Shown here: positions 18,420 through 27,032 of the stretch, piece by piece | How the letters are laid out: the number at the start of each line of letters is the position of its first letter | Position numbering within the stretch: position 1 is the stretch's first letter | Assembly (NCBI GenBank): GCA_017643305.1 | Contig: JAEPNQ010000003.1 | Location: forward strand, 62,001 to 126,000 | Direction of reading: 5' to 3' | DNA: 64,000 nt | DNA from: Marinibacterium sp. | Lineage (GTDB): Bacteria; Pseudomonadota; Alphaproteobacteria; Rhodobacterales; Rhodobacteraceae | The notes under the pieces: model-generated | The model's input: the letters and a program-made list of their open reading frames with translations, nothing else | Told to the model about the DNA's origin: nothing | Database searches by the model: none | Made by a program: the position numbers and the translations under genes

Positions 18420-18491
18420 AGGATATTATCCTTGATTGCGAATAAGTCGCAATTACATTGACTCTTGAGAATGGGTCACATCTACATTCTC
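18420..18491. promoter_or_regulatory. Cluster of three inverted repeats upstream of sitA, metalloregulator candidates
   Basis: Three perfect dyads lie within 72 bases: AGGATA-T-TATCCT (18420-18432), ATTGCGA-5-TCGCAAT (18435-18453) and GAGAATG-11-CATTCTC (18467-18491). The last ends 28 bases before the sitA start. The central one has the size and TTGCNA...TNGCAA form of Fur-superfamily (Mur-type) manganese sites of alphaproteobacteria. This fits the manganese/iron importer downstream, but binding is inferred. Confidence 0.55.
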
Positions 18492-18518
18492 GCATTGTCC
18501 TAATGAAGAGATTTCAAC

Positions 18519-19415
18519 TTGCTTCTCACTTTACGCCGACTTGCACTGGCAGCCTGCCTGCTGATTCCAGCCAATACGGCCCTAGCTGACAAGCTTAAGG
18601 TCGTGACAACCTTCACCGTGCTGGCCGATATGGCCGCCAATGTCACGGGCGACGCAGCGGATGTGGTTTCGGTCACCAAACCCGGCGCGGAAATCCATGG
18701 CTACCAACCCACCCCGCGAGACATAGTTAGGGCATCAGATGCAGACCTGATCCTGTGGAACGGCCTGAACCTCGAACTTTGGTTCGAACAATTTTTGGCC
18801 AACCTTGGCGATGTGCCGTCTGCCACCCTGTCTGATGGAATCGACCCGATCCCGATTGCCAGCGGATCTTATGAAGGAAAATCCAACCCGCACGCCTGGA
18901 TGGGGCTGGATAACGCTTTAATCTATATCGATAACATCCAAGCTGCCCTGTCGCAGCAGGACCCGGATAATGCTGCGACCTATGCCTCAAACGCGGACGC
19001 CTACAAAGCCCGCCTGCACGACACGCTAGAACCGTTGCGCGCTCAGGTTGCCGCGATCCCAGAAGACCAGCGCTGGCTGGTCACCTGCGAAGGCGCGTTC
19101 AGTTACCTTGCACGCGATTTCGGGATGAAAGAGCTTTATCTATGGCCGATGAACGCCGATCAGGTCGGTACACCGCAACAGGTGCGTGCCGTTATTGACG
19201 GTGTGCGGGCCAACAACATCCCAGTCTTGTTCTGTGAAAGCACAGTCAACACAAAACCTGCCAAGCAGGTCGCGCGGGAAACAGGAGCGGCCTATGGTGG
19301 GGAGCTATATGTGGATTCGCTGAGCAAACAGAACGGTCCAGTACCCACCTATCTGGACCTACTACGCGTGACATCGGAGACGGTGGCACGCGGATTGACT
19401 GAGGCCAATCAGTAA
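18519..19415 (+). CDS. sitA: Manganese/iron ABC transporter substrate-binding protein SitA
   Basis: Cluster A-I periplasmic metal-binding protein. The four metal ligands of the Mn/Fe subgroup are in place: H60 (AEIHGY), H125 (NPHAWM), E191 (TCEGAF) and D266 (YVDSLS). There is no histidine-rich loop, which argues against a ZnuA zinc protein. The start is TTG at 18519, giving a signal peptide ([22 protein letters not shown]); a nearby ATG is out of frame. GAAGAG lies upstream. The length is 298 residues. It leads the sitABCD operon with one base between it and sitB. Confidence 0.9.
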   Translation: MLLTLRRLALAACLLIPANTALADKLKVVTTFTVLADMAANVTGDAADVVSVTKPGAEIHGYQPTPRDIVRASDADLILWNGLNLELWFEQFLANLGDVPSATLSDGIDPIPIASGSYEGKSNPHAWMGLDNALIYIDNIQAALSQQDPDNAATYASNADAYKARLHDTLEPLRAQVAAIPEDQRWLVTCEGAFSYLARDFGMKELYLWPMNADQVGTPQQVRAVIDGVRANNIPVLFCESTVNTKPAKQVARETGAAYGGELYVDSLSKQNGPVPTYLDLLRVTSETVARGLTEANQ

Positions 19416-19416
19416 G

Positions 19417-20316
19417 GTGCTTGATACCGTCCCCTCCCCTCTCATCGGTGACCAGGCGCCAGGGGCCGGTGAAGGGATCGAAGCCCGAAACGTGACCGTC
19501 ACCTATCGCAACGGCCACACAGCCCTGCACAATGCCACATTTGCAATCCCGCGGGGGACGGTTACCGCTTTGGTGGGCGTCAACGGCGCAGGGAAGTCCA
19601 CGCTGTTCAAGGCGATCATGAACTTCGTTCCTTCCGCGTCGGGATCGATCAAGCTGCTGGGCCGCCCGGTCCGGCAGGCGCTGCGCGAAAACCTCGTGGC
19701 CTATGTTCCGCAGTCAGAGGAGGTCGACTGGACCTTTCCCGTGCTGGTCGAAGATGTGGTCATGATGGGCCGCTATGGCCATATGGGCCCCCTGCGCCGC
19801 CCACGTGCTGCTGACCATTCGGCCGTGGACAACGCGCTACAGCGTGTTGGCATGGCCGACCATCGCAAACGCCAGATCGGTGAACTGAGCGGTGGCCAGC
19901 GCAAGCGGGTCTTCCTGGCGCGAGCCCTGGCGCAAGACGGGCAGGTTATTTTGCTGGATGAACCGTTTACCGGCGTGGACGTGCAGACCGAAGATCAGAT
20001 CGTCGCTCTATTAAAGGAAATGCGGGCCGAAGGCCGCGTGATGCTGGTGTCCACGCACAACCTTGGCTCCGTGCCCGAGTTTTGCGACCGTACCATTTTG
20101 GTGAAAGGCACCGTGCTCGCCTATGGCCCAACGGCAGAGGTGTTCACGCACGACAATCTGGAACAAGCCTTTGGCGGCGTTCTGCGCCGCTTCACTTTGG
20201 GCGGCGAAGCTTTGCACGAAGACGGCGATGCCCGTCAGGTCACTATCCTGACCGACGATGAACGTCCGTTCGTCCAGTACGGCAACGAAACCCAGACGCA
20301 GGAAGCCGAAAAATGA
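19417..20316 (+). CDS. sitB: Manganese/iron ABC transporter ATP-binding protein SitB
   Basis: ATPase of the importer. Walker A is GVNGAGKST (about 54-62), the signature LSGGQRKR (157-164) and Walker B VILLDEP (177-183). The start codon is GTG at 19417, one base after the sitA stop; conserved sequence starts around residue 22, so a few N-terminal residues are uncertain. The C-terminal tail of about 40 acidic residues after the usual end is modestly long. It overlaps sitC by ATGA. Confidence 0.92.
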   Translation: MLDTVPSPLIGDQAPGAGEGIEARNVTVTYRNGHTALHNATFAIPRGTVTALVGVNGAGKSTLFKAIMNFVPSASGSIKLLGRPVRQALRENLVAYVPQSEEVDWTFPVLVEDVVMMGRYGHMGPLRRPRAADHSAVDNALQRVGMADHRKRQIGELSGGQRKRVFLARALAQDGQVILLDEPFTGVDVQTEDQIVALLKEMRAEGRVMLVSTHNLGSVPEFCDRTILVKGTVLAYGPTAEVFTHDNLEQAFGGVLRRFTLGGEALHEDGDARQVTILTDDERPFVQYGNETQTQEAEK

Positions 20317-21158
20317 CCCTGCTGTTGGAGCCCTTTGGCTATGGCTACATGTTCAACGCCATGTGGGTTTCAGCGCTAGTTGGTGGGGTTTGTGCATTCC
20401 TGTCTGCATTTCTGATGCTCAAGGGCTGGTCGCTGATTGGCGATGCGCTGTCCCATTCCGTCGTGCCAGGGGTGGCCGGAGCCTATATGCTGGGCCTGCC
20501 CTTTGCACTGGGGGCGTTTTTGGCCGGGGGTCTGGCGGCGGCGGGCATGCTGTTTCTGTCGGAACGGTCGGGCCTAAAGATCGATGTAGTGATAGGGCTG
20601 ATCTTCACGTATTTCTTTGGTCTTGGCCTTTTCATGGCTTCCATCAGCCCCGTTTCCATAGACATCCAGACCATTACCATGGGCAACATCCTGGCCATTT
20701 CGCCGGAAGACACGGCACAGCTGGCGATCATCGGAGGTGTGTCGCTAGTGGTGTTGATGATCTTCTGGAAAGATCTGATGATCACGTTCTTCGATGAAAA
20801 CCATGCGCGCGCGGTGGGGCTGCGGACCGGGTTTCTGAAGGTGCTATTTTTCATGTTGCTGTCGGCTTCAGTTGTGGCCGCGCTGCAAACGGTAGGGGCA
20901 CTTTTGGTGATCGCGATGGTCGTGACGCCCGGTGCGACGGCCTATCTGTTGTGTGACCGGTTTCCGCGTTTGATCCTAGTTTCGGTTATCATCGGTGCTG
21001 TGACCAGCTTTGTCGGCGCCTATCTCAGCTATTTTCTGGACGGAGCCACTGGCGGCATCATTGTCACCTTGCAGACATTGCTGTTTATCGTGGCCTTTCT
21101 GCTGGCCCCTAAACACGGGCTGCTCGCCGCGCGACGACGAGCAAGGAGCTTAAAGTAA
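20313..21158 (+). CDS. sitC: Manganese/iron ABC transporter permease SitC
   Basis: One of two ABC-3 family membrane permeases of the metal importer. It has 281 residues with about eight helices. Family blocks are [21 protein letters not shown] near residue 33 and the [15 protein letters not shown] segment near 205 that contacts the ATPase. It overlaps sitB by four bases and sitD by one (TAATG). Confidence 0.92.
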   Translation: MTLLLEPFGYGYMFNAMWVSALVGGVCAFLSAFLMLKGWSLIGDALSHSVVPGVAGAYMLGLPFALGAFLAGGLAAAGMLFLSERSGLKIDVVIGLIFTYFFGLGLFMASISPVSIDIQTITMGNILAISPEDTAQLAIIGGVSLVVLMIFWKDLMITFFDENHARAVGLRTGFLKVLFFMLLSASVVAALQTVGALLVIAMVVTPGATAYLLCDRFPRLILVSVIIGAVTSFVGAYLSYFLDGATGGIIVTLQTLLFIVAFLLAPKHGLLAARRRARSLK

Positions 21159-21997
21159 TGGATCTGCTCACGCCCTTCCAATTCGCTTTCATGCAGAACG
21201 CTTTTCTGATTTGCGTGCTGGTCGCGGTACCAACGGCGATGATGTCCTGTTTCCTTGTGTTACGTGGATGGGCCTTGATGGGAGACGCGGTCAGCCATGC
21301 AGTCCTGCCGGGAATTGTTCTGGCCTATATCGCGGACCTGCCCCTGTTACTGGGGGCATTTGTGTCAGGCATGGCCTGTGCGCTGGCCACGGGCTATCTG
21401 GCTGAAAACAGCCGGGTCAAACGCGACACGGTCATGGGCGTTGTGTTTTCCGGCATGTTTGCTTTTGGCATTGTTCTTTATGCTTGGGTGGATACGGATG
21501 TGCACTTGGATCATATACTGTTCGGCAATATCCTTGGTGTCAGTTCTACAGACCTATGGACCGCCGGAGTGATATCTGGCGCAGTCAGCTTGGGTCTGGC
21601 GGTGTTCTGGAAGGATCTGTTGCTGCTCAGCTTCGATCCGGCGCAGGCGCGCGCGTCTGGGCTGCCGGTTTCATTCCTGCATTACGGTCTGCTGGCGGCG
21701 CTGGCACTGACCATTATTGCCACCCTGACAGCAGCCGGGCTGATCCTGGCCATCGGGCTGGTGATTGCGCCCGGAGCAATCGCATTCCTGGTGGTTCGGC
21801 GGTTCGGGGCGATGTTGATGATCGCAGTTGCCGTGAATATCGTGACAATGGTGCTGGGCGTCTACCTGAGCTTTTGGATCGACAGCGCGCCAGCGCCCAC
21901 CATCATCCTTGTGCAAACTATTGTTTTTGCTGTTGCTTTCATCCGTCGCATTCTGACCAACCGGTTAGCCGAACAACAGGTCACCATAACTGACTAA
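21158..21997 (+). CDS. sitD: Manganese/iron ABC transporter permease SitD
   Basis: Second ABC-3 permease, paralogous to SitC; two different permeases are the mark of Sit systems rather than ZnuABC, which has one. It has 279 residues, with GWALMGDAVSHAVLPGIVLAY near residue 33 and LAIGLVIAPGAIAFLVV near 200. It is the last gene of the operon. No obvious terminator follows before the LexA-controlled promoter at 22040. Confidence 0.92.
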   Translation: MDLLTPFQFAFMQNAFLICVLVAVPTAMMSCFLVLRGWALMGDAVSHAVLPGIVLAYIADLPLLLGAFVSGMACALATGYLAENSRVKRDTVMGVVFSGMFAFGIVLYAWVDTDVHLDHILFGNILGVSSTDLWTAGVISGAVSLGLAVFWKDLLLLSFDPAQARASGLPVSFLHYGLLAALALTIIATLTAAGLILAIGLVIAPGAIAFLVVRRFGAMLMIAVAVNIVTMVLGVYLSFWIDSAPAPTIILVQTIVFAVAFIRRILTNRLAEQQVTITD

Positions 21998-22039
21998 TCC
22001 TCGCACCACCGTTCCATATTAAACGAAGATTGCGCCATC

Positions 22040-22068
22040 TTGAATATGTTCTATTTTTGTTCTATTTT
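22040..22068 (+). promoter_or_regulatory. LexA-controlled promoter: SOS box GTTC-N7-GTTC within the -35/-10 spacer
   Basis: TTGAAT (22040-22045), a 17-base spacer and TATTTT (22063-22068) form a sigma-70-type promoter. GTTC TATTTTT GTTC at 22048-22062 fills the spacer and exactly matches the direct-repeat LexA box known in Rhodobacter and Rhizobiales. LexA bound here would block RNA polymerase, so the following gene should be induced by DNA damage. Confidence 0.8.
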
Positions 22069-22094
22069 AAAGGACAGCATTGGAGGACATTTAC

Positions 22095-22397
22095 ATGCCC
22101 ACACTTCCAACGAACGACTATCATCGATTGCCTGTAAGCGAGAAACAGCTGCGATATGCCCGGTCAATCGCAACCCGTGCCGCTATTGATCTACCCCGTG
22201 ATGTTATGGAAGACCGCCGCGCACTGTCAGCCTGGATTGAGCGGCACAAGACGCCCGTGTCGCGGTTTGATGCATACCCCAGCTCCAGACAGGTGGCATT
22301 TGCCGAGCGGATCGCTCAGATTAAGCGTCAGGAAATCCCACATGAATGTTTTCGCGACAAATCGATGATGTCCCGCTGGATCGACAGCAACAAATAG
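22095..22397 (+). CDS. Small two-repeat protein of unknown function, predicted SOS-inducible
   Basis: A 100-residue protein starting at ATG 22095, with GGAGG seven bases upstream. It contains two copies of one motif: VSEKQLRYARSIA...DLPRDVMEDRRALSAWI and SSRQVAFAERIA...IPHECFRDKSMMSRWI. The spacing and the K/RQ-x-x-F/YA-x-x-IA...IP/LP...D-x-x-x-x-S-x-WI pattern are the same in both halves. I recall a similar short motif in C-terminal tails of some type IA topoisomerases and conjugation proteins, which would suggest nucleic-acid binding, but this is memory, not a search. The promoter carries a consensus LexA box. It has no partner gene; relics follow directly. Confidence 0.75.
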   Translation: MPTLPTNDYHRLPVSEKQLRYARSIATRAAIDLPRDVMEDRRALSAWIERHKTPVSRFDAYPSSRQVAFAERIAQIKRQEIPHECFRDKSMMSRWIDSNK

Positions 22398-22398
22398 G

Positions 22399-22639
22399 CC
22401 AGACCGCGCGCTGGGCGTAAACCAATGTTTTTCAGTGAGAGAAGCGCTCTGTGCCATCACTCTCGGTGCGGCCTGCAGCCTGCGACTGTATGATGAAATC
22501 GGGTCCATCGAAGTGGGCAAACGCGCAGACTTTGCCGTGTTGGAGCAGAACCACTCTGATGTCGAACCCAAGGCGTTACGGAATGTTCCGGTTCTGAGCA
22601 CCTTGTTAGATGGCAAAATGAACCTAACTGTTACGCCTG
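22399..22639 (+). pseudogene. C-terminal remnant of a YtcJ-like amidohydrolase
   Basis: Immediately after the stop of the small gene, one frame reads DRALGVNQCFSVREALCAITLGA and then YDEIGSIEVGKRADFAVLEQN. This is the closing part of a metal-dependent amidohydrolase of the YtcJ type (normally about 550 residues). Only about 80 residues remain; the catalytic barrel is missing and there is no start or ribosome-binding site. It runs into the cobW relic in another frame. The sharp junction with the preceding gene suggests that a deletion or insertion removed the 5' part. Confidence 0.7.
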
Positions 22640-23496
22640 CCTCTGACTATCATTTCCGGATATCTCAGCGCTGGGAAAACCACGTTGATCAACCGCCTTC
22701 TAGCCGAGGATCATAGACTGCGCCCAATAGTCATGGTCAATGATTTCGAGGCCATCAACATTGATGAAGCGCTAATCGCCGCACAATCCGACGACATGAT
22801 CATACTGCCCAACGGGTGCGTCTGCTTCACCATGGGCGCAGATCTGTTCATGGCGCTTGGGAATGCGTTGGACAGGGACCCGCGCCCGGATCATCTGATT
22901 ATCGAGGCCAGCGGGGTCGCGGATCCAGCCGCTATCGCCAATGCTGCAATTGCGGAGCCGGATCTGAGTTATGCCGGCATCATAACGCCGGTGGATGCGG
23001 GCAATGCGCCATCACTTCTGGATGACCAACAAATCGGCCCACAGGTGGCGCAACAAATCACGGCAGCAGATCTAGTGTTGGTGACAAAGGCGGAGAAAAT
23101 TGCGCCGGCCCTGAGCGACAAACTTACAGATCTTGGCGCCAAACCGCCTACACTGGTCCCCGATGAAAAAGTGTCCGATCTGTTGTTTGATATCATACCC
23201 CTGCCCCTTGACCGAACCACAAACGCGCATCCACATTATGTCAGCTGGAGCCATGTCAGCGACGCTGTGCACAACCGCCGCTCCATGGGAGAAAAGCTGG
23301 CGAACCGCCCTGACGGTCTTTACCAGCTCAAGGGCCATGTGCAGACGGATGATGATCCTTACGAGGTGCATATTGTCGACAAATTCGTGGAAGCACGCCG
23401 CACGAAGGTCGCAGAGCGCACGGTGCTGGTTGGGCTGGACCCGGCAGGTCGCGTTACCGCAGAAAAATTGAGGCATGGTGGACCGCCGACGCCTAG
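22628..23496 (+). pseudogene. Degenerate CobW/COG0523-type GTPase
   Basis: The frame from 22628 reads RLPLTIISGYLSAGKTTLIN, a CobW N-terminus, but no start codon precedes it. The Walker A glycine is Ser (GYLSAGKT, usually GFLGAGKT). The metal-binding CxCC motif reads NGCVCFTMG, with Phe for the last Cys. At the 3' end the natural ending IEAWW...stop is out of frame: restoring one A in the run near 23463-23467 brings back the frame to TAG 23494-23496. The middle (LIIEASGVADPAAIANA, LVLVTKAEK) is well preserved. Four separate defects make it a pseudogene. Intact members insert metals into proteins or act in metal stress. Confidence 0.8.
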
Positions 23497-25163
23497 CGCC
23501 TCCCCACCTGGCGACAGATCAGGATGACGGGCAGCAGCCCAATAGTCAGGATCACCAGTGAAGGCACTGCCGCGCCTTCCAACCGTTCGTCGGAGGCGAG
23601 CCGATAGGCCTGGACCGCTAGTGTGTCGAAATTGAAAGGCCGCATGATGAGGGTCGCCGGCAGTTCCTTCATTACATCGACAAAGACGATCAGCATGGCC
23701 GTCAGCAGGGATGGTGTAAGGATCGGAAGGTGAACCCGGCGTAGCGTAGCCAGCGGTGACTGGCCCAGCGATCGGGCCGCTGCATCCATGTTGGCATGCA
23801 CCATCAACTGTCCGCCCTCATAAGCCCCAAGAGCGGCAGCCAGGAACCGGATCATGTAGGCCGCGATAAGCAGCCAGATTGATCCGGTCAGCAGCAGACC
23901 GGTAGAGATGCCAAAACTGTCTCGCATCCACGCGTCCAAGGCGTTGTCGAACGCGGCAAACGGCACCATCAGTCCAACCGCGATCACTCCGCCGGGCACG
24001 GCATAGCCCAGCCGTGCGACATAGACGGCAGCTGCGCTGAACCGTCCAGGCACCAGACGGCGGTAGAAGCCAACCAAAACCGCAGCGCCGAGCGTGACCA
24101 CCGCCGCGACGGCGGCCAGGGTAAGTGAATTTTTTATGAACCCGACATAGCGGCGGCTTGTCAGGGCCTGTTCCGATCCAAGGCCCATGGAGGTCAGCAC
24201 AATCACCGGCAGGATGAAGCCCAAAAGCACAGGGAACGCACACAACAAAACGGCCGCCGCCGCGCGCCAGCCCCGCAGTGTAGGCGGCGGCATGCTGTGA
24301 TGTTGCTTACCAGCGCCGTGGTATCGCGCCTGTCCCCGTTGGGATCGCTCTAGCATGGCCAGCACCAGAGCGAAGCTCAACAGGCACAGGGCCAGCTGCG
24401 CTGCCGCGCCCCGGTCAGCGAGCGAGAACCAGCTGGTGTAGATCCCGGTGGCAAAGGTCTGCACGCCAAAATATGCGACGGTTCCGAAATCTGCGATGGT
24501 TTCCATCACCGCCAGCAGAACGCCCGCCGCGATAGCAGGGCGCGCCATGGGCAGGCTGACCCGGAAGAATGCATGCCAAGCCGACGACCCAAGCGCACGT
24601 GCGGCCAGAAACGCGGTGGCGCTTTGTTGCAGGAACGCCGCGCGAGCCAGCAGGTACACGTAGGGGTAAAGGACAAGCACCAGCATTACGGCAGCGCCAC
24701 CTGTCGAGCGGACTTCGGGAAACCAGTAATCGCGCGGGCCCCAGCCTGTGATCGACCGCAGGCTGGTCTGAACAATGCCAGGATGATCCAATAGGAAAGT
24801 ATAGCTATAGGCCAGCACGTAAGCTGGGAAAGCCAGTGGCAACACCAGCGCGATCTCGAACAGTTTGGCGCCCGGAAATCGGGTCATCGTCACCAGCCAC
24901 GCAGCGCCGACGCCCAGAAACAGGGTCCCGACCGATACCATAAGTACCAGAACCAGAGTGGTGCCTGCATAGCGGGGCAGCACCGTTTTCAACAGGTGAG
25001 CAATGGTTTCGGTTCCGCCAGTTGCCGCTGCCAGAACGACCGCAATGATAGGCAACAGGCAAATGGCTGCGACAAGTCCGGCCAGAACGCCAAACACGCG
25101 GCTGTGACCGCGCGTTTTGCCAAGCGTCAAGTTTGCCCGAACATTAGCCAAGCCGCACCCCAT
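23493..25163 (-). CDS. Iron(III)-type ABC transporter permease (fused two-domain, FbpB/AfuB-like)
   Basis: Inner-membrane permease with two homologous BPD_transp_1 halves in a single 556-residue chain, about twelve helices in all. Each half has the cytoplasmic loop that docks the ATPase: AARALGSSAWHAFFRVSLPMARPAI (first half, near residue 190) and AARSLGQSPLATLRRVHLPILTPSL (second, near 475). The architecture is that of ferric-iron importers, though thiamine importers also share it. Neither the binding protein nor the ATPase is beside it, so it is an orphan here. Its stop overlaps the ancestral stop of the convergent cobW relic. Confidence 0.88.
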   Translation of the reverse strand: MGCGLANVRANLTLGKTRGHSRVFGVLAGLVAAICLLPIIAVVLAAATGGTETIAHLLKTVLPRYAGTTLVLVLMVSVGTLFLGVGAAWLVTMTRFPGAKLFEIALVLPLAFPAYVLAYSYTFLLDHPGIVQTSLRSITGWGPRDYWFPEVRSTGGAAVMLVLVLYPYVYLLARAAFLQQSATAFLAARALGSSAWHAFFRVSLPMARPAIAAGVLLAVMETIADFGTVAYFGVQTFATGIYTSWFSLADRGAAAQLALCLLSFALVLAMLERSQRGQARYHGAGKQHHSMPPPTLRGWRAAAAVLLCAFPVLLGFILPVIVLTSMGLGSEQALTSRRYVGFIKNSLTLAAVAAVVTLGAAVLVGFYRRLVPGRFSAAAVYVARLGYAVPGGVIAVGLMVPFAAFDNALDAWMRDSFGISTGLLLTGSIWLLIAAYMIRFLAAALGAYEGGQLMVHANMDAAARSLGQSPLATLRRVHLPILTPSLLTAMLIVFVDVMKELPATLIMRPFNFDTLAVQAYRLASDERLEGAAVPSLVILTIGLLPVILICRQVGRR

Positions 25164-25259
25164 TTCAGTTTCGTGCCGGACTTATTCCGCATTTCGCGCG
25201 CCGGGGCCAGACGGTTTGTGGCGCAGGTCAGAGACCTACCCTCCGTCCCGTACCGGGAA

Positions 25260-26480
25260 TCAATCGTATTTGCGCTGATCCTCGATCACGAGCCCGTCCC
25301 TGGGCAAGCTGCCAGGCGCGACGATTTCCACCGCGCCTTTCAACTTCAGCACCTGCACGACAGAGGCCGAGAAGTCTGCTGCGTTACCGCCATCGGCCTC
25401 CACCTGCACGGTCATAACGTCCATTTCGCCCTGCCGAGTCGCGATGACACGGGCTTTGACGATTTCATCGTGCCGTTCGACTAGCGCCGCGATCTGCTCG
25501 GGGCGGACGAACATGCCCTTGATCTTTGCGGTCTGGTCTGCGCGCCCCATCCAGCCCTTGATCCGCATGTTGGTGCGGCCACAAGGCGATTGCCCCGGCA
25601 GGACGGCGGAAAGGTCTCCAGTTGCGAAACGGATCAACGGGTAATCAGGGTTCAAAGCGGTGACAACAACTTCGCCGACCTCACCTTCGGCTACCGGAGT
25701 GCCGGTGCCGGGCGTCACGATTTCCACGATCACGCCTTCGTCGACGATCATGCCTTCCATGGCGTCACTTTCATAGGCGATATTGCCCAGATCGGCGGTA
25801 CCATAACTTTGTAGGCACCGGATGCCCCGATCGGCATATTCTTGGCGCAGCGACGGGAACAGCGCGCCGCCGCCCACGGTGGCTTTGGTGATCTGCAGCG
25901 CTGCACCCATTTCGTCGGCCTTGTCCAAGATGATTTTCAGGTAATCCGGCGTCCCAGCATAGGCAGTAACCCCAATGTCGCGGGCAGCCGTCACCTGCAA
26001 TTCAGTCTGTCCGGTTCCGGCGGGCAACACCGCCGCCCCAACCGCGCGCGCACCGTTTTCAAACAGCATGCCAGCCGGGGTCAGATGGTAGGAGAAACAG
26101 TTCTGTATGATATCGCCCGCGCCGATTCCAGCGGCATGCAGGACGCGCCCGAAACGCCACCAATCGCGGTCAACGCCACCGGGTTCATAAATTGGGCCTG
26201 GCGATTGGAACACATGGGCAAACCCCGAAACCGCTCTGGCAACATATCCTCCGAACGGAGGGTTCGCGGCCTGGGCCTTGCCCAGTTCCGCCTTGCGCAG
26301 CACTGGCAGGCTGGTCAGATCAGCGGCGCTGGTGATCTGAGCCGCATCGACATCCGCAAAGCTTTCGGCGTAACCCGCCAGCTCCTTGGCACGAGCGATC
26401 TGCTGCGGCAGGGCCTGCGCCAGATCAGCTGAGCGCGCGTCAACGCCGCGCGTTTCCAATTCGTCGAAAAAACTGGTCAT
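25260..26480 (-). CDS. Phenylacetate-CoA ligase-like AMP-forming ligase (PaaK family)
   Basis: ANL-superfamily acid-CoA ligase of PaaK type, 406 residues. LPVLRKAEL and GFAHVFQSPGPIYEP stand where PaaK has its phosphate loop. LQSYGTADLGNIAYES (about 220-235) corresponds to the adenine motif, and IKGWMGRADQTAKIKGMFVRPEQI to the hinge and C-terminal domain. The phosphate loop is weak compared with true PaaK (SSGTTGKP), so substrate may differ. The gene ends a long run of Liv-type transporter genes, whose operons in this group often carry such ligases, suggesting uptake and CoA activation of an aromatic or branched acid. It is divergent from the damaged gene at 26609. Confidence 0.82.
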   Translation of the reverse strand: MTSFFDELETRGVDARSADLAQALPQQIARAKELAGYAESFADVDAAQITSAADLTSLPVLRKAELGKAQAANPPFGGYVARAVSGFAHVFQSPGPIYEPGGVDRDWWRFGRVLHAAGIGAGDIIQNCFSYHLTPAGMLFENGARAVGAAVLPAGTGQTELQVTAARDIGVTAYAGTPDYLKIILDKADEMGAALQITKATVGGGALFPSLRQEYADRGIRCLQSYGTADLGNIAYESDAMEGMIVDEGVIVEIVTPGTGTPVAEGEVGEVVVTALNPDYPLIRFATGDLSAVLPGQSPCGRTNMRIKGWMGRADQTAKIKGMFVRPEQIAALVERHDEIVKARVIATRQGEMDVMTVQVEADGGNAADFSASVVQVLKLKGAVEIVAPGSLPRDGLVIEDQRKYD

Positions 26481-26608
26481 GGCTGATCCTCCTGCGGTCA
26501 GGCGCCGCGCAACACGTTGGCGGGTTGATGTTTAAATGACGTTGCGTCAATTGACGGCATGCTATTTTAGTCCGAATTTTCTTGGGTGGCCTGAGAAAGG
26601 AAATAGCG

Positions 26609-27028
26609 ATGGTTGATACTGACACTGGCTCGAGCCTGGGAGCTCTTGATCGACGCATCACCGTTCACACCGCACTGCAGATCATGGAAGCCAATTTTCC
26701 CGACTTCGCGTTTCATCATGTGCGTGATGTCGATGACCTTTGCAACCTTATCGAACAGCGCATAAAAGAGTACGGCTACGGATGAGAATGTCTGGTCCAT
26801 CTGAACAAATGCGAAATCGTGCCTTCTACCTGGATACGCTATGGTCGGCGCGGCAAGCGGCTGAATGAACGCGCCTCGCTGGGCTCCGTGCGCCATGCCA
26901 CCGGGCCGGAAACCGAAGCCGACATTCGCATGCAGGCAGGAACCCAGGGGCTTCGACCCAACACACGAAACACGCGCGAAGAGGCGTTGGCGCTGATCTC
27001 TGAATTGAAATCCAGGCAGCAAGAATAA
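26609..27028 (+). pseudogene. Unknown small gene with an in-frame TGA (58 + about 80 residues)
   Basis: ATG 26609 has AGGAAAT upstream and opens a 58-residue frame (RITVHTALQIMEANFPDFAF...IEQRIKEYGYG) ending at TGA 26783-26785. The same frame then runs on without a stop to TAA at 27028, with host-like codon use (ECLVHLNKCEIVPSTWIRYG, then LRPNTRNTREEALALISEL). This suggests one 139-codon gene broken by a nonsense change such as CGA to TGA. Alternatively the first part is a complete small protein and a GTG at 26819 starts a second. A 28-codon frame at 26782 has unlikely codon use. I recognise no domain. Confidence 0.5.
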
Positions 27029-27032
27029 ATCC

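Noticed and set aside
18519..21997. ZnuABC zinc importer
   Set aside because: Two different permeases, H-H-E-D ligands and no His-rich loop fit the Mn/Fe Sit type.
22435..22716. Intact 93-residue protein
   Set aside because: Its first 80 residues are the tail of a much larger amidohydrolase, and the rest reads the cobW Walker A region out of frame.
26783..26785. TGA as selenocysteine codon
   Set aside because: No redox motif around it and no SECIS-like stem is evident; the formate dehydrogenase here uses Cys, giving no sign of selenium use.
26782..26868. 28-codon frame starting ATGA at the end of the 58-codon frame
   Set aside because: Codon use is poor compared with the overlapping frame, and the product has no recognisable features.
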